NCBI RefSeq assembly: GCF_000001735.4
Contig: NC_003076.8
Location: 24,431,835 to 24,495,834 of the forward strand
Origin: Arabidopsis thaliana
Taxonomy: Eukaryota; Streptophyta; Magnoliopsida; Brassicales; Brassicaceae
Direction of reading: 5' to 3'
DNA: 64,000 nucleotides
The translations under genes were made by a program, and so were the position numbers. A model generated the notes under the pieces. It was not told the DNA's origin, ran no database searches, and was given only the letters and a program-made list of their open reading frames with translations. This document shows positions 44,250 through 61,115 of the stretch, piece by piece (position 1 is the first letter of the stretch; every line of letters starts with the position of its first letter).

Positions 44250-47200
44250 TAAAAAACGATAGTCGGTTTTGATAGGTATAAGATTAGCAAATATATTAGC
44301 TAGCTTAAATTAGTTAAAGAATACAAATTGAAAAGGTATATTACACTTTATTCGAATATAGTATCAAAAATTATATAACACAAAGATTTGATAAATTTTT
44401 CAATTGTTGAATATTTTTTTTTTGTGCTAATTTTTATGTGATTAAGATTTAATTGATTTCGTATATAAAATATTAAATTGTTTTACGAACTTATTTGTTT
44501 ATAATTTGGTAGCAGGCAGATATTTGAATACTCAGTATATTTTGCTTCAGTTTAAGAAATCTTTGATGATCCGTCTTTAGATCCAATAAACCCTATAATT
44601 AAGAGATGAATATTATCGTTAAATGATTTTGGTAACCTTAATGACGTCATTAAAAGATTTTGTTTTTGATTAAATTTTTCTAATGGCATTGTCATGTAAT
44701 TAATTATAAAAATTAAGGTTACATTTAAAATGTACTTTCCAAATAATATAGTAGGATCGTTGAACACGACAAAAAGATAAATTGGTACATCAAAAGAAAG
44801 CATTCAATATCACAAATTATTTGGTACGCACAAATAAGATCTTTTAGACAATGAATTGATGATCTATCGAGATCATCATCTGCAACTATCTGCGATATTT
44901 TCAATATAAATCACATTTCTACACAAAACACATCGACCTTTCATATCTCTATCAAAATCAAAACATCTCACGATCTGTTTGTTATCCAGCCGTATGTGTG
45001 TGTATTTGTATGTATGTGAGTATGCGTGTGTTTTGTACAATAAATGGAAGTATGATAGACGAGAGCTGTGAGATGTTGATGGGAGATGGGCCTAGTGGGC
45101 CCAATGATCACGTGACAGAGGTGATGATGATATAACGGTCTAGGACCCATGGGCCTTAAGAAGACTTTGCTATCTCAACCGACCACCGACGACTGAACCT
45201 TGAGCATTGATGGTGACCTTTCCACTTAACTCACTGACATGGCTCGTCGTTTTAGCAAACACTCTTCATATTTGTTAAGAGTATAGTATCTCTGCCCAAA
45301 AATAGTATGTTACTGCTCTTACTATTTTTATATATTCTTTTTATTTTTATTTTATTATAGCTCTAAATGCTAAACAAATCACTCATAAAATTTTTCTAGA
45401 TAGATGCTCGTATCACACATTTTGGAATTTATTATATAGATAGGATGAAAAAGTGGGTCTATATATACATGTATTTGACGGTATGGTCCGTATGGATTGT
45501 GAAATAACCAGCAGCTCCTAGTCCTAGCTAAGGACACCTGTATGTGTGCACCTATGTACAGATGGCGTCAACATTCCTTTTCATTTTTATTTTTTTTCGT
45601 CAACATTCCTTTTAATTTCTATTGATTTTATATGTTTTAATGTACTGAATTATTTGCTAAATCGAATGAATTTGGTTCTTGGCAATTATTTTAAAAATTA
45701 GCAGAAATTTTGGTCTTTTTCATAACAAATATCATGTTATTATATTTGCTATCGTCATATGCTTTAAGTCATGCAACAAATATTTAAACAATAATATTAT
45801 TTGTATGTGAAATTTACGTGGAGCCAAATGTGTTGATATTCAATTTCGAAATCAAGCGAACTAGTGAATGTAAATAATTAAATTAATTAGATTTGTCAAA
45901 CATTCGACATGAGAAAATACTTAGATGCGTGTGTGCAGTCACCGAATCTTACTGTGCACATACATATTGTGGCTAACTGGCTATGAATTGGTATAGTATA
46001 TGCTTAACATCGTCCACGAACAGATAAAGTAAAACATCTAAATTTCGCGTGAGTATAATATATATTGAATTCAATAATAATGTTTTGTGATAATTATAGC
46101 CACGTCGTGACGAAGCGCATGTGTGATGATGAAAGAACAAGGTTTTGCATGAACATTAGAGAATATTTAATATACAAGACGTTTATATATTTTACGATCA
46201 CTAATTTTTTTTTCATTAATTGAATAATTCATTACTGTTGTATATTACTGATACAATACAAATTCACAACCAATATATACTTCATTGCTACTGCTATTGC
46301 TACTCATCACTGTCTTTGATAATTACAACACAAAACAAACACTATCATATGTAAATCACTGCTAATTCTCATCACTGTCATGCATTTGTGACATATGAGC
46401 GATGAGCATTGTATTTTATGTCTCCGAGTCACTATTATCGTGTTTTCAGTTTACACTTTGCACCCGACATTTGCTTACCCACTCTAGTGGTCCTATTTGC
46501 TATTTCCACTAAAATACGGGTCAATTTCATAATTTCTGAAAATATACGGACACCATCCAATATGAACTATGAAACCATGGATATCTCAAGTGAAGGTACA
46601 TTCAAAATTAATGCGAACGCTGATTATGAATTTCAGTTCACATTTTCTACAAAATGTAAAATCTGTAAGAAATAAAAATTATAATAAAGGTACGGCATTT
46701 TGGTTTAAACTAAGGTTATAAATCATCAACTACAACTATGAATCATATCAGTTACCACTATTCGAAAATCCATAAAACTATGGACTATAGATCTAACAGT
46801 TTTGGAATGTACAAAAAATAGATGAGATTACTTAAATTTGACAACCGGACAAATAATTGCGATTACAAGTACCATATTTGTACACATACACTACATTCTC
46901 ATACCAAATAGTTTTATCATTCTTAAGAGTATACGGTGACGTGGCACAAGAGGAACCACTGAAACAGGCCACAAAGCTCTTTGAATCAGCAGATAAAGCG
47001 GGGTGGCCGACAAGTCGACAATCCAATTTATGTGGACATCAAACTCTTACGTTTCTTCATCCTCCACGTGCCCTCTTATCCTTATCAACCGCCCAGATTC
47101 TTCCCAATACAACCAAAATATTGGCCCACTATTATTAGGGTTTAATATGTTATATGCGTTTACAAAATTTCTTTGTGAAATTGACGTATTAATTAAAGAT

Positions 47201-48743
47201 TAGACTTTCAGGAATTAGCTATAAGAAACTCAACGGAGTATAATCTATTTGGGGAAGAAAACAAGATTAATATAGTTATGTTTTGAACGAACCCCTTTTA
47301 CAAAAAAATGTTTTGAACGAATAACTTTGACGAAGGACTGTTATACCACTATGACAATTGTTAAAATCACTATTTAACATTGAAATATTTATATATCTAA
47401 AAGTGATATAACTAATAGAATAATAGTTATTCAAAGATGACTGTAATTATGCGGCAATGGGCAACTATATTTCACTGTTCAAACCTTAAACATACAACAA
47501 ATGTTAGACGATATAACTTAGGTGTTGTTTTTTCCTTGTAGATGAAGCAACGGATTTTACTACCTTTTGACATTGCTTCCATTATATTTCCAACACAAAA
47601 AGTATCTGAAAACAATGCAAGTGATTTCATCAAAGCTCTACGCGTAACTTCAAATTCCAAAAGAAGCTTCTCGCGAAAATACCTATTTATGTTATGTTTC
47701 ACTTTCACACGCAAAGTAAAATTCGATATTTAAATTAAGTACGAAAACTTTAGTACATCAGAAATGATTCTAGCATGTTCAAGCAACGTAGTTCAATGGT
47801 TATATCCTGTGGAGTGTGGACTATGTCTTATCAGTTTCTTAGACTCAGTACGAGGATAATATCTAAAGATTATATATGATATAGACGTAATCACTAGTCA
47901 ACCCATTTCAAAACATTTCATATGATATGAGATTTTAAAACTGGTAGGTTGTAGACTTCTAATTCATTTCTATATAGTTATAGAATATGATTCATTGTTT
48001 TGCATACTAGACAAAAATTGTTATTCTTTTAAATATTCTGCTGGAAAATAAAGGATTCAAATCATATTTTCAGTTACATTATCTCATTTTATTTGCAACA
48101 AGAGATTAACCTCTTACACGAAATAATTTGTTGTCCACAATAAAAATTTGATTGTTTAAGAAACAATTTGATATGTATCATTTTTCTTTTTTTTTATGTA
48201 TCATAAGAAACCAGAAAACTACTTAACATTTTTAAGAAGGAAGTTACAGTTCAAAAATTATTGCAATTTTGAAACTATAGGGATTTAAATTCGACGTGAT
48301 TTTTTTTTTTGGACATAAAAATTCGACGTGAAATAAAAGATGTATATACACTCTTTTTTTTATCAATCATTGGACGTTTGATGCGACTCCTTTGGCATAA
48401 ATATATATACAACCGAAATATAACAAATCACTTCAATGCCCAAAGATATTAATAAATAATAATTCCATGGGGCCAATTTTTGGACTCGAAGCTAACTTCT
48501 GAATACAGCCACACTATGGGATTGTAAAATGCAAAATATCACAGGGGTATAATCGTAGTTCCAAGATAAACTGCCTGTTCAGACATATGAAAGATATGCT
48601 TTGTCAGAGTTTCAGAACAAGTCTTTCCCATGCTCACCACTTCACCTCTCTCTCTCTTTCTTCTCCACTGTAACCTCCCAATTCAAAAACAATTATAAAC
48701 CAAACTTGATTAATATATATTTCTTTATCATCATCTCTTCGAA

Positions 48744-49667
48744 ATGCAAGATATTCATGATTTCTCCATGAACGGAGTTGGTGGTGGGGGAGGAGGAGGA
48801 GGGAGGTTTTTCGGTGGAGGAATCGGCGGCGGAGGAGGTGGTGATCGAAGGATGAGAGCTCATCAGAACAATATACTTAACCATCATCAATCTCTCAAGT
48901 GTCCTCGTTGTAATTCTCTTAACACAAAGTTCTGTTACTACAACAATTACAATCTTTCTCAGCCTCGTCACTTTTGCAAGAACTGTCGTCGTTACTGGAC
49001 TAAAGGTGGTGTTCTCCGTAACGTTCCCGTCGGAGGTGGTTGCCGGAAAGCTAAACGTTCGAAAACAAAACAGGTTCCGTCGTCGTCATCAGCCGACAAA
49101 CCAACGACGACGCAAGATGATCATCACGTGGAGGAGAAATCGAGTACAGGATCTCACTCTAGCAGCGAGAGCTCTTCTCTCACCGCTTCTAACTCTACCA
49201 CCGTCGCCGCCGTCTCCGTCACCGCGGCGGCGGAAGTTGCTTCGTCGGTTATTCCAGGTTTTGATATGCCTAATATGAAAATTTACGGTAACGGGATCGA
49301 GTGGTCGACGTTACTTGGACAAGGCTCATCGGCCGGTGGTGTTTTCTCGGAGATCGGTGGTTTTCCGGCGGTTTCAGCTATTGAAACTACACCGTTTGGA
49401 TTCGGGGGTAAATTCGTAAATCAAGATGATCATCTGAAGTTAGAAGGTGAAACTGTACAGCAGCAACAGTTTGGAGATCGAACGGCTCAGGTTGAGTTTC
49501 AAGGAAGATCTTCGGATCCGAATATGGGATTTGAACCGTTGGATTGGGGAAGTGGCGGTGGAGATCAAACACTGTTTGATTTAACCAGTACCGTTGATCA
49601 TGCATACTGGAGTCAAAGTCAATGGACGTCGTCTGACCAAGATCAGAGTGGTCTCTACCTTCCTTGA
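48744..49667 (+). CDS. OBP4: Dof zinc finger transcription factor OBP4 (Dof5.4)
   Basis: A single exon of 307 residues. A Gly-rich N-terminus (about residues 11-33) precedes the Dof finger, C-x2-C-x21-C-x2-C, with Cys53, Cys56, Cys78 and Cys81 ([19 protein letters not shown] and [14 protein letters not shown]). It is followed by the usual VPVGGGCRK. The remainder is Ser/Thr-rich and then acidic and Gln-rich, consistent with a regulatory domain. Dof proteins bind AAAG cores. The gene fits AT5G60850, OBP4. From memory it restrains cell growth and root hair development and links to OBF bZIP factors. The start ATG at 48744 follows a CT-rich leader and is the first ATG of the frame. Confidence 0.96.
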   Translation: MQDIHDFSMNGVGGGGGGGGRFFGGGIGGGGGGDRRMRAHQNNILNHHQSLKCPRCNSLNTKFCYYNNYNLSQPRHFCKNCRRYWTKGGVLRNVPVGGGCRKAKRSKTKQVPSSSSADKPTTTQDDHHVEEKSSTGSHSSSESSSLTASNSTTVAAVSVTAAAEVASSVIPGFDMPNMKIYGNGIEWSTLLGQGSSAGGVFSEIGGFPAVSAIETTPFGFGGKFVNQDDHLKLEGETVQQQQFGDRTAQVEFQGRSSDPNMGFEPLDWGSGGGDQTLFDLTSTVDHAYWSQSQWTSSDQDQSGLYLP

Positions 49668-53731
<4,064 letters not shown>

Positions 53732-53953
53732 TGGTACGTTCGACTTTCAAGAATCGGTCTCACGGTCGATCTTGTTCATTTCTTTTTTGTTGTTATATGT
53801 GAAGATCTTGTTCATTTATTTGTATAATCACACACCTTAAACCATATTGAATACCACTGCGTTTCCATATCAAATGTATATCCCAAACAACCTTTGAGCT
53901 GAACCATAATGTTCTGCGTTTCTAAGGAACGGTACCGCCTATCCAAGTGTTAC

Positions 53954-55937
53954 TTAAGGTGATCTTGAGACTAAACACAGAGCATGAGAAGCACCAATGG
54001 AAATTGAGATAACCTTGTGTGGTTGACACTCATCTTCTTCGGTTAAGAAATTGACTTCGACCGGAGTAGTTTGGATCTCAGGGAGACCTGGAACTCCTAG
54101 CTGGAAATCTTTAGCGTTTCCCCACATCCAGAGTTCACCCCCATCTGTCAAAAACCAATCCCATCCTTTTGGTTTTGTTTGAGTTATTTATCATGTCAAA
54201 TGAACATATCTATAGCTAAATATACCTGTTATCGCTGCAGAAGAGGAACCTCCACTAGCGATGAAGACTATCTTTTTGTCAGCTAATGCTTCGATTTCAG
54301 TAGGAACTTTCTGGTTTCGCAGCGAGGAACTACCCAACTGGCCGTGGCCACCGTGGCCCCATGAGAGTACTTTACCTTCCTCTGTTTTCACATCAAGCAA
54401 TTTTCAAGTCAACTTAGTAGAGACCGACAAGAAAAATTGTTCAGTTGGGAGAAGATTGTTTACCGGTTAAGGCAAGAGAATGATATCCACCGCACGCAAT
54501 CTGGGTAATACGAACCCCTTCTAAACTGGGAACCGGCATTGGTTCCCAACCTCCCAAGTTATCACCGCGTCCGAGTTCATAATTGGAATTTGCTGATACA
54601 AAAAGATCCAATGAATTCTTTTTTACACCACCAAATGTAAAAACGAAGGCTTGAATTGGGTTTTACCTCCCCAGTTCCAGAGTTGTCCCTCTTTTGTAAG
54701 AGCCATTGTGAAAAAACCACCACATGAGACAGAGGCTACAGGAACTGTTAAAGCTTTGACCTTTGAAGGAACACTAAGCCCACCACCTTCGTTTGGTCCT
54801 CGGCCTGGCCCGAGTCCTAATCTACCATCTCCTTCTTCTCTTCCCCACATATAAAGCTCCCCTAAAACCAAAGAACAAGTCTTGCTCGATTAAGACACAG
54901 ACCGAATACTAGTATATCAAACAATTGAAACAAAGAAGAAGAAGAACCGGTCTATATTTTAAGAAAAAGAGGGTAACTATAGACATATGATCCTCAGTGA
55001 CAGCACAGTGGGGATGGTTTGTTGGAAAACTTCAATTAAGTTCTTTTCAAGTTGTACATACATATGAAAACATGTCTACAACTACAGAAATGTAGCAAGA
55101 AGAGAAAGCATGTGGAAACCTGATTCAGTAATAGCAGCGGTATGAGTTCCACTAGTAGCAATGGCAGAGATTTTGCAATCCCAAGAGTCGTCAACACGTC
55201 GAGGAACGAGTTCTCTAGTGTAAACCTTATGACCAAGCGCTCCAAAACCACCATAACCCCTAACAACTTCATTTTTAATTTATGGAACCATCACATTATG
55301 CAGAACCAAAAGATCAAAACACAAATGCAAATCTAGCTAACATTGCATCAACTAGCTCAAACAGTATGATTCCAAACTCAAATGAAGACTATAGAAGCTA
55401 GAGCTTTTACCAAGTGAATACATCTCCTTGATGTGTTAAAGCTACTGAATGCAAACCACCAAGAGCTATACATCGAATCGAATGTTCCTCAAAAAGCGGA
55501 TTTAAATTGGGGACGAAAACCGAATTCTCTTGGCCAAACCCTAACCTTCCTCCGTCACCTTTCCCCCAAATCCATAGATCTCCGTCTATAGTTAAACCAG
55601 AATGGAACAAGCCGCAAGAGATTCCAATTCGAAAACTGGAAGAATCTGCGTCGATTCTTCCAGGAGTTTGAGCGAGAGAGAAGGATTGATCAGAGCGAAA
55701 GAGAAGATTAGCGACTGGAGACGGATACATTCGAATCTCCTCGATTCCGCCGCCGAGCTGACCTGACGCGCCACGTCCCCACGAGAAGAGCTGGAGAGTG
55801 ACGGGATCGGAGTCGATGTCTGGGCTTGTGTAGAGAATAGGTACCTTGGTGTTGGCTCCTCCGCCGCTTCTTTGAGTGGTCCGGGTGGAGGAGAAGCGGC
55901 GTGTGAAACTACGTAAGCGGTGGCTTAACGCTGCCAT
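53954..55937 (-). CDS. RUG3: RCC1-family protein RUG3 (mitochondrial)
   Basis: Six exons on the minus strand, 55937-55411, 55259-55120, 54861-54667, 54592-54464, 54381-54226 and 54144-53954, give 445 residues. The protein is made of RCC1 repeats forming a seven-bladed propeller, seen as recurring units such as LFSWGRGASGQLGGG, LWIWGKGDGGRLG, LYMWGREEGDGRLG and VLSWGHGGHGQLG. The N-terminus MAALSHRLRSFTRRFSSTR is rich in Arg and Ser with no acid, typical of a mitochondrial presequence. This matches AT5G60870. From memory RUG3 is needed for nad2 mitochondrial transcript splicing and so for complex I, and is not a RAN exchange factor. The domain and presequence are visible; the splicing role is literature memory. 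Confidence 0.95.
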
Positions 55938-56718
55938 TGTTGTTTCATCGGAGTTTCATCACTACAGTCTACCGGTGGGATTTAAGATGTGAGGCTTATC
56001 GAAACGACGGTGTTTTTTTAAGTAAGATGGAATAATAGCTCTTTGGACCTTATATTATTATCGTATTTGTCAATAGGGCCTATATGTTATTTTATTTATT
56101 TTAGACCCTCTAGTTTTAATTGTAAAATCTTTCAAGTAATCGGGAAATTAAAGTTGATTGTAAAATAAGTTTAAGTTTAACGACTATAATAAGTTCTTTT
56201 CTTTTTATAATCGTTAAATATAATGCCAGATTTACTGCCCAAAATTGTGTAAAATATTTAAATATGTATAGTACTAAATTAGTTACAAGGTGAAGAAAGA
56301 GCAGAAAGTTTTAGAAGGGAAACTCAAAATCTAACTTGAAATTTGAGGTAATTTTAGTATTCTATTACTTTGAATATTTTGAAATTTGCATAAGTTTCAA
56401 AATTTAAAAGATTCACCTCTTGTTTTATGGAAAAAGCAAGAGTAGTGTATGTTGAAGCTGTGATACTTACTTGTAGTCACTTCTATCTTTTGAGTTTTGA
56501 TACTAATTTACACTAATTTTTCTTGACATACATTCAAATTTCAGAACAGATATATAGATATGTGTAACCATCAAGACATGAGGATACTGATGATTTCATC
56601 TGAATTCGTGTCTTATCAAGATTGTAGATTCTATGTCCTTTAAGAGTGTTTCTTTACTCTGAAGTCAGAAACAGAGTAAAACAAAAGAATTGGATAAACT
56701 TGTAGGATGTTATCTTTT

Positions 56719-57869
56719 TCAGAATCTACAACATTGGAACCCTAAAGCAACTGGCTTTTGTTTCTTGGGAGACAAGTCATCTGATTCAGGCATCTTAGCA
56801 GGACTCCCCATCCACTCTACTCCTAATCTGCATTAATTTTCAATCCCAAATTGTACAAATTATCAGAAACATTTATTTCCAAACAAAAAATGTTATAAAC
56901 TCTTTTGTTGTTATTGAAACTCACATGGGAAATGCAAAAGATCCCCTTCCTTCATCTGAGTGACTAGACCCGCTAGATTTATCAGAGGCATCAATGTCTT
57001 CTTCTTCTTTGGTTCTCTGCGACAGTCAAAGACCAATATATAAATAAGAATGTTAAATTCTCAAATACTTTGAAGTTGAAAGATGTTACGAAGCATTACT
57101 TCTGTAACATCACTAGAGACATCTTTAGTTCCTTGACATGAAGTGTTATCGTTCTGATCTTGTTCTGTCCCTTTAGTCTCCGGCGAGTTATTCTTCTCTG
57201 TTCCTCCTACTCCTTGGTCTCCATATATAAGCTGTTCTTGAAAATAAAAGCATTAAGAACTTTGTAGTTTGCTATGTTTCAAACTAAAAAGGTCAAAACT
57301 TTTTAAAACAATTTTGATTTTCGGACAACGAACCTTACGATTCACCGTCCTCGGTGACTTTTCCGAGGACGATTCCGTCTCTTTCTTCTCTTGTTTACCC
57401 TCTTTAACCACATCGAAACCACCATCTTCGCGATCGAAGCAGAAGACAATGAATCCAGATTCTTCTGAGACAGGGGGCTGAGGCCAGCTCAAGCGCCGGT
57501 GCTGAGACCCCGACGTCGTCGGAGAAACGCTACTGCTTCTTAGATGAAGATGATGATGACGTGTACCTGGTGGGCTTAGGCTGAGTTTCCTCTCTGATCT
57601 CTTCTTCTTAGTACTTTTAATCTTCCTCTTAATCCTTTTGAACGTTAGATTATTGTTGTTCGTAGTGTTTCCATTATTATTAGCTCCATCTTCATCTCCG
57701 TCTGATACATATAATCGGTAAAATAACTTAACAATGATTGAAAAAAGTAATGAAATTAGGAAGAAGAGAATAGAAGAAGACCTAGAGGAATCTTGCAAGC
57801 CAAGAAACAAGAAGCCCAATCTCTGACTCTCCAAGTGACAAGTTTTGGTATTGTCCACTGTGAAGCCAT
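56719..57869 (-). CDS. BASL: BASL, breaking of asymmetry in the stomatal lineage
   Basis: Five exons on the minus strand, 57869-57782, 57701-57334, 57231-57100, 57016-56925 and 56827-56719, give 262 residues, the length of BASL (AT5G60880). The start MASQWTIPKLVTWRVRDW is characteristic. A basic stretch at 51-68 (KRIKRKIKSTKKKRSERK) fits a nuclear localisation signal. Low-complexity Ser/Asn/Glu segments follow. An FxFP MAPK docking motif (FAFP, 223-226) precedes the conserved end GFQCCRF. Known role: a plant-specific scaffold found in the nucleus and as a cortical crescent. It recruits a YODA-MPK3/6 module to make stomatal lineage divisions asymmetric. There are no enzyme motifs. Confidence 0.96.
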
Positions 57870-60800
57870 GGCTGTTATGTTTGTGTTTCTTTGTCACGAG
57901 AAATAGCTTTTTTTTATGAGTGTGAGTGTTTTGGCTTTTTCAAGAAATGTTTTCAGAAGGGAGATAAAGAATTTATTATGAGGGAGAAGAATGATTTGAA
58001 ATTTGAAAAAAAAAATGGAGACAAGAAATAGATTGCCATGAATTAGGGAAGGGGGGTTACAATGTGCAACACATGAATGCATTTAATATTATTGGAATAA
58101 AAGGAAATAACATTTTTATTCTGGAATTGTAATAATTGGGCAGTAAATGCTATCATAGTTATTAAACACTGCTATATGAAATTCAATTTTTTTTTTCATT
58201 TTCCATTTTCATCTTTCAATTTACTAATTCAATTTTCGTGTGTCAAGCAGACGGCATAGCCAATGGAACGTTGGCTAGAGACATGGATGTCATTTATGGT
58301 GGCAAAAGAGTTTTTGAAATGAGTTTTTATTTATTTATTATTTTAAATGAAAATTATAACCAAGGAATCTTCATGAGCCCATATATATATATATGAAGCC
58401 CATTATCAGATTATCTGATTAAAAGAGTAGTAAGACTAAGATCCACTTGATGTACACCTTTTGCTTGTGCCTAATCGTCAACGATCCGATAGTTGTCAGT
58501 GTGGTCACCAAGTAAGTTGCAAGCAATTGAGTCCTAATATGTGCAGCTACAAGGACATTGAGGTCTACCCTCGCTACAACCCTCAAAAGTTCTGTTTTCT
58601 ATGTGTCCATGCGATTTGTTAGAGATTTATGATTGGGGGCATGTTAATTGCTAATACGTTGTTTCATGTTTGATAAATTCAATATATTTGGTTAAAACTT
58701 AATCAGAAACCGTTATTTGTTTTTGAATTCAACTCTATATAACATGAACTTCTCCTTCTTTTGAATATCTTTTTTTAACAGAAAAAATTCACCTTCTTCG
58801 TTGCGTTTGTTTACTAGATTGAGCACATACTCTTCTTCTTTTTTTCTATTCCTTTTTTGGGGGGGGGGGGGCAAAAGACCACATATACTCAACAACATGA
58901 AATGCATGGGCGTATAAAATAGAAGGGTCCACTATAAAGCACATGATTCACGACCAAACATGATTTGTTGTAAAGTGTGGCTTTGCATAATCGAGTACTA
59001 TATATACACCAAACACTAAATAAGAAAATGTGTTAAATCTTTCGCTTCATTTGTTTACCATTTTATGCTAGCTGCCAAATATCATCTAACTACCTCCACT
59101 CTGTTTCTTTTTTGGAGTATCGCATACATACATATTCTATAATTTATAGACATATAAGCTGAGACATGTGTCCTCATTAATTTATGGAATTTCTTAAAGG
59201 TCCCTCTTTCATAAAACTACAGTTCCTTATTAGAAAAGATGTAAAGAAAATCTTTCAAGAGATCTAATTTTATATGAATGATCTGCTGGATGGCCTACGA
59301 CAGACTCGTTTTTCGAATCTCATTATGTAAAGAGTCTCCTGTAGTAGTTTACTGGTCTGGCCTTCTTGAGTGATGAAAGACTATCATCTCATGTGGCTTT
59401 AGGATGATCAAATTCCATCAACTACAGATTTTCATTGTTTGGTCCATCTTAAATTACAATAGATATCTGATTTTCTACAATTTTCTGAGCTTTGTTGGAT
59501 TTCGATTCAAATTCTATGAAAATGACCCAAATCTTTATATAATTCAAAATATAAAGTGATTGTGAAGATCATGGCCGGTGGGCATAAAAACAAAAACGAG
59601 CAGAAATTCATCAATGAAAACTGAACATAATTTTATGATAACCTGGACGGTACATAAAGTTTTATATCAAATAAACCTAACCAAACTCGAATAAACCTCA
59701 ATTTATATAAAATTTAAATTTAGTTTATAAATGTATATAATTATGCTAAAAATGTATTTAATATTTACTAAAATTAAGTAATTATTCTTATTTTTAATAT
59801 CTCTTTTAGATTACCGGTGCATGGGTCATATATACTCATATGTGCGATTGTGGACCTCGTGGTTGAGTGTGAAGAGACGTGAAAAGGAAACCATGTGGCC
59901 ATGTGGGGGGGGGGGGGTCATACGACCACAATAGGCGTGTATTACCCACACCAAAAAAAAAAAAAAAATTGCTCTAAACCCCAAATTATATGGTGAAATT
60001 AAAGTTTCTGAGTGAAAAAAAAAAAAAAAAAGTTTCGGAGTGAGAAAGGTGGATATATTTTGTTGCACAGAAATAAAAATAGCGAGAGGAGTTTTGAGCA
60101 ATTGCTCTTTCTAGAAAATAGAATTCTTCCGAAGGAAAAGTGGTCAAACTTGTATATATAAAGATATACCTTATATTTATTTTATTTTGTTCACAAAAGA
60201 TCGACCTTGTTTAGATTCAGATATTGATACATAAAATGTGTAGTGTCCGTGCGACATGTCTATTAGTGGACTTCTTCGAATTAGCTATGGCCTATGGACT
60301 ATGGAGTATGTTGGTGTAACTGTGGATCTCTCTTACATTCTTTTCAGAAATATGTTCGTCGTGTCTTATTATTAGCTGTCTATCTACAAAATATTTTGAA
60401 TGTATTCTTGTTTGTTAAAGAATAAAAATAAAAATATAAGCTCTAATTGATATGCATATATTTAATTAGTTGTGTCTCTTCTGATAACCGATATTGTAGA
60501 CCACCCCTTATGACACAATAATGCTGATAAAATATTTAAAAAATAAAAATAAAATATTCGAGAATTATTGTCATGCATCCAATGATTCAACAAGATTTTA
60601 TCATTTAAGCTCTAATTGAGTATTCTTGAAATAGATTACCCACCAAATTAAAGTGAGTGAGAATTACTTCAAGAATACCACAAGTGGTGGATCATTGTGC
60701 TGTTATACTTTATATAGCCGAAAAGTACTAGAACAGAACAAGATGATACATTATTGATTAAATGGGACTCTTGTGTAGCAAAGATGAATATCCAAATTCA

Positions 60801-61034
60801 GATTAATATTTGAAGTCTACATATTTTCAATCTCTAGCAAAGATCCATATGTCACTGACTACTAAACTAATATTATACTTGATTACTCTTCTTTGGTTTA
60901 TAAAAGTTATTATTGAGTATGCTTTCTAAAAGAGTTGTTATGATATATTTAATAAATGATATTTTGTTTAATTACGCAGTAAAAGAAACTGTAAAACTTT
61001 CTATTCTTTTGTCAGAGGAAAAATATTAGTGGGT

Positions 61035-61115
61035 GCAAATTGTTAGATAGTGGAGTTGAACTCCTCACTTTGAAGGCTTTGCGGGAGAATCTCAAACAAC
61101 TTTGCCACTTAACTG
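61035..61115 (-). mobile_element. Possible tRNA-derived SINE fragment
   Basis: On the minus strand an A-box-like AGTGGCAAAGTTG (about 61112-61100) is followed some 50 bases later by a B-box-like GTTCAACTCC (61061-61052). That is the spacing of a tRNA-type internal promoter. The flanks do not fold into a tRNA. Ends are approximate and no tail was identified. Confidence 0.45.

Larger units (their letters stand above)
42590..48743. other. Large intergenic region upstream of OBP4
   Basis: A 6 kb gap without a recognisable gene. It holds a 21-base inverted repeat pair (42876-42896 and 43277-43297), a complete-looking Helitron (43458-44249), a 16-base direct repeat (45566 and 45598), a G-box next to two GATAAG cores near 47065-47086, and the OBP4 promoter with a CT run at about 48648-48657. 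Frames of 60-93 codons (for example 46409-46675) lack any family or gene signals. Confidence 0.5.

Noticed and set aside
46409..46675. 88-codon frame in the 6 kb gap before OBP4
   Set aside because: No family, no codon bias, no splice or promoter context; could be a transposon remnant but cannot be shown.
47785..47860. Another tRNA/SINE-like segment (TAGTTCAATGGTTA)
   Set aside because: A-box-like motif is present but no acceptable B-box or fold; too weak to list.
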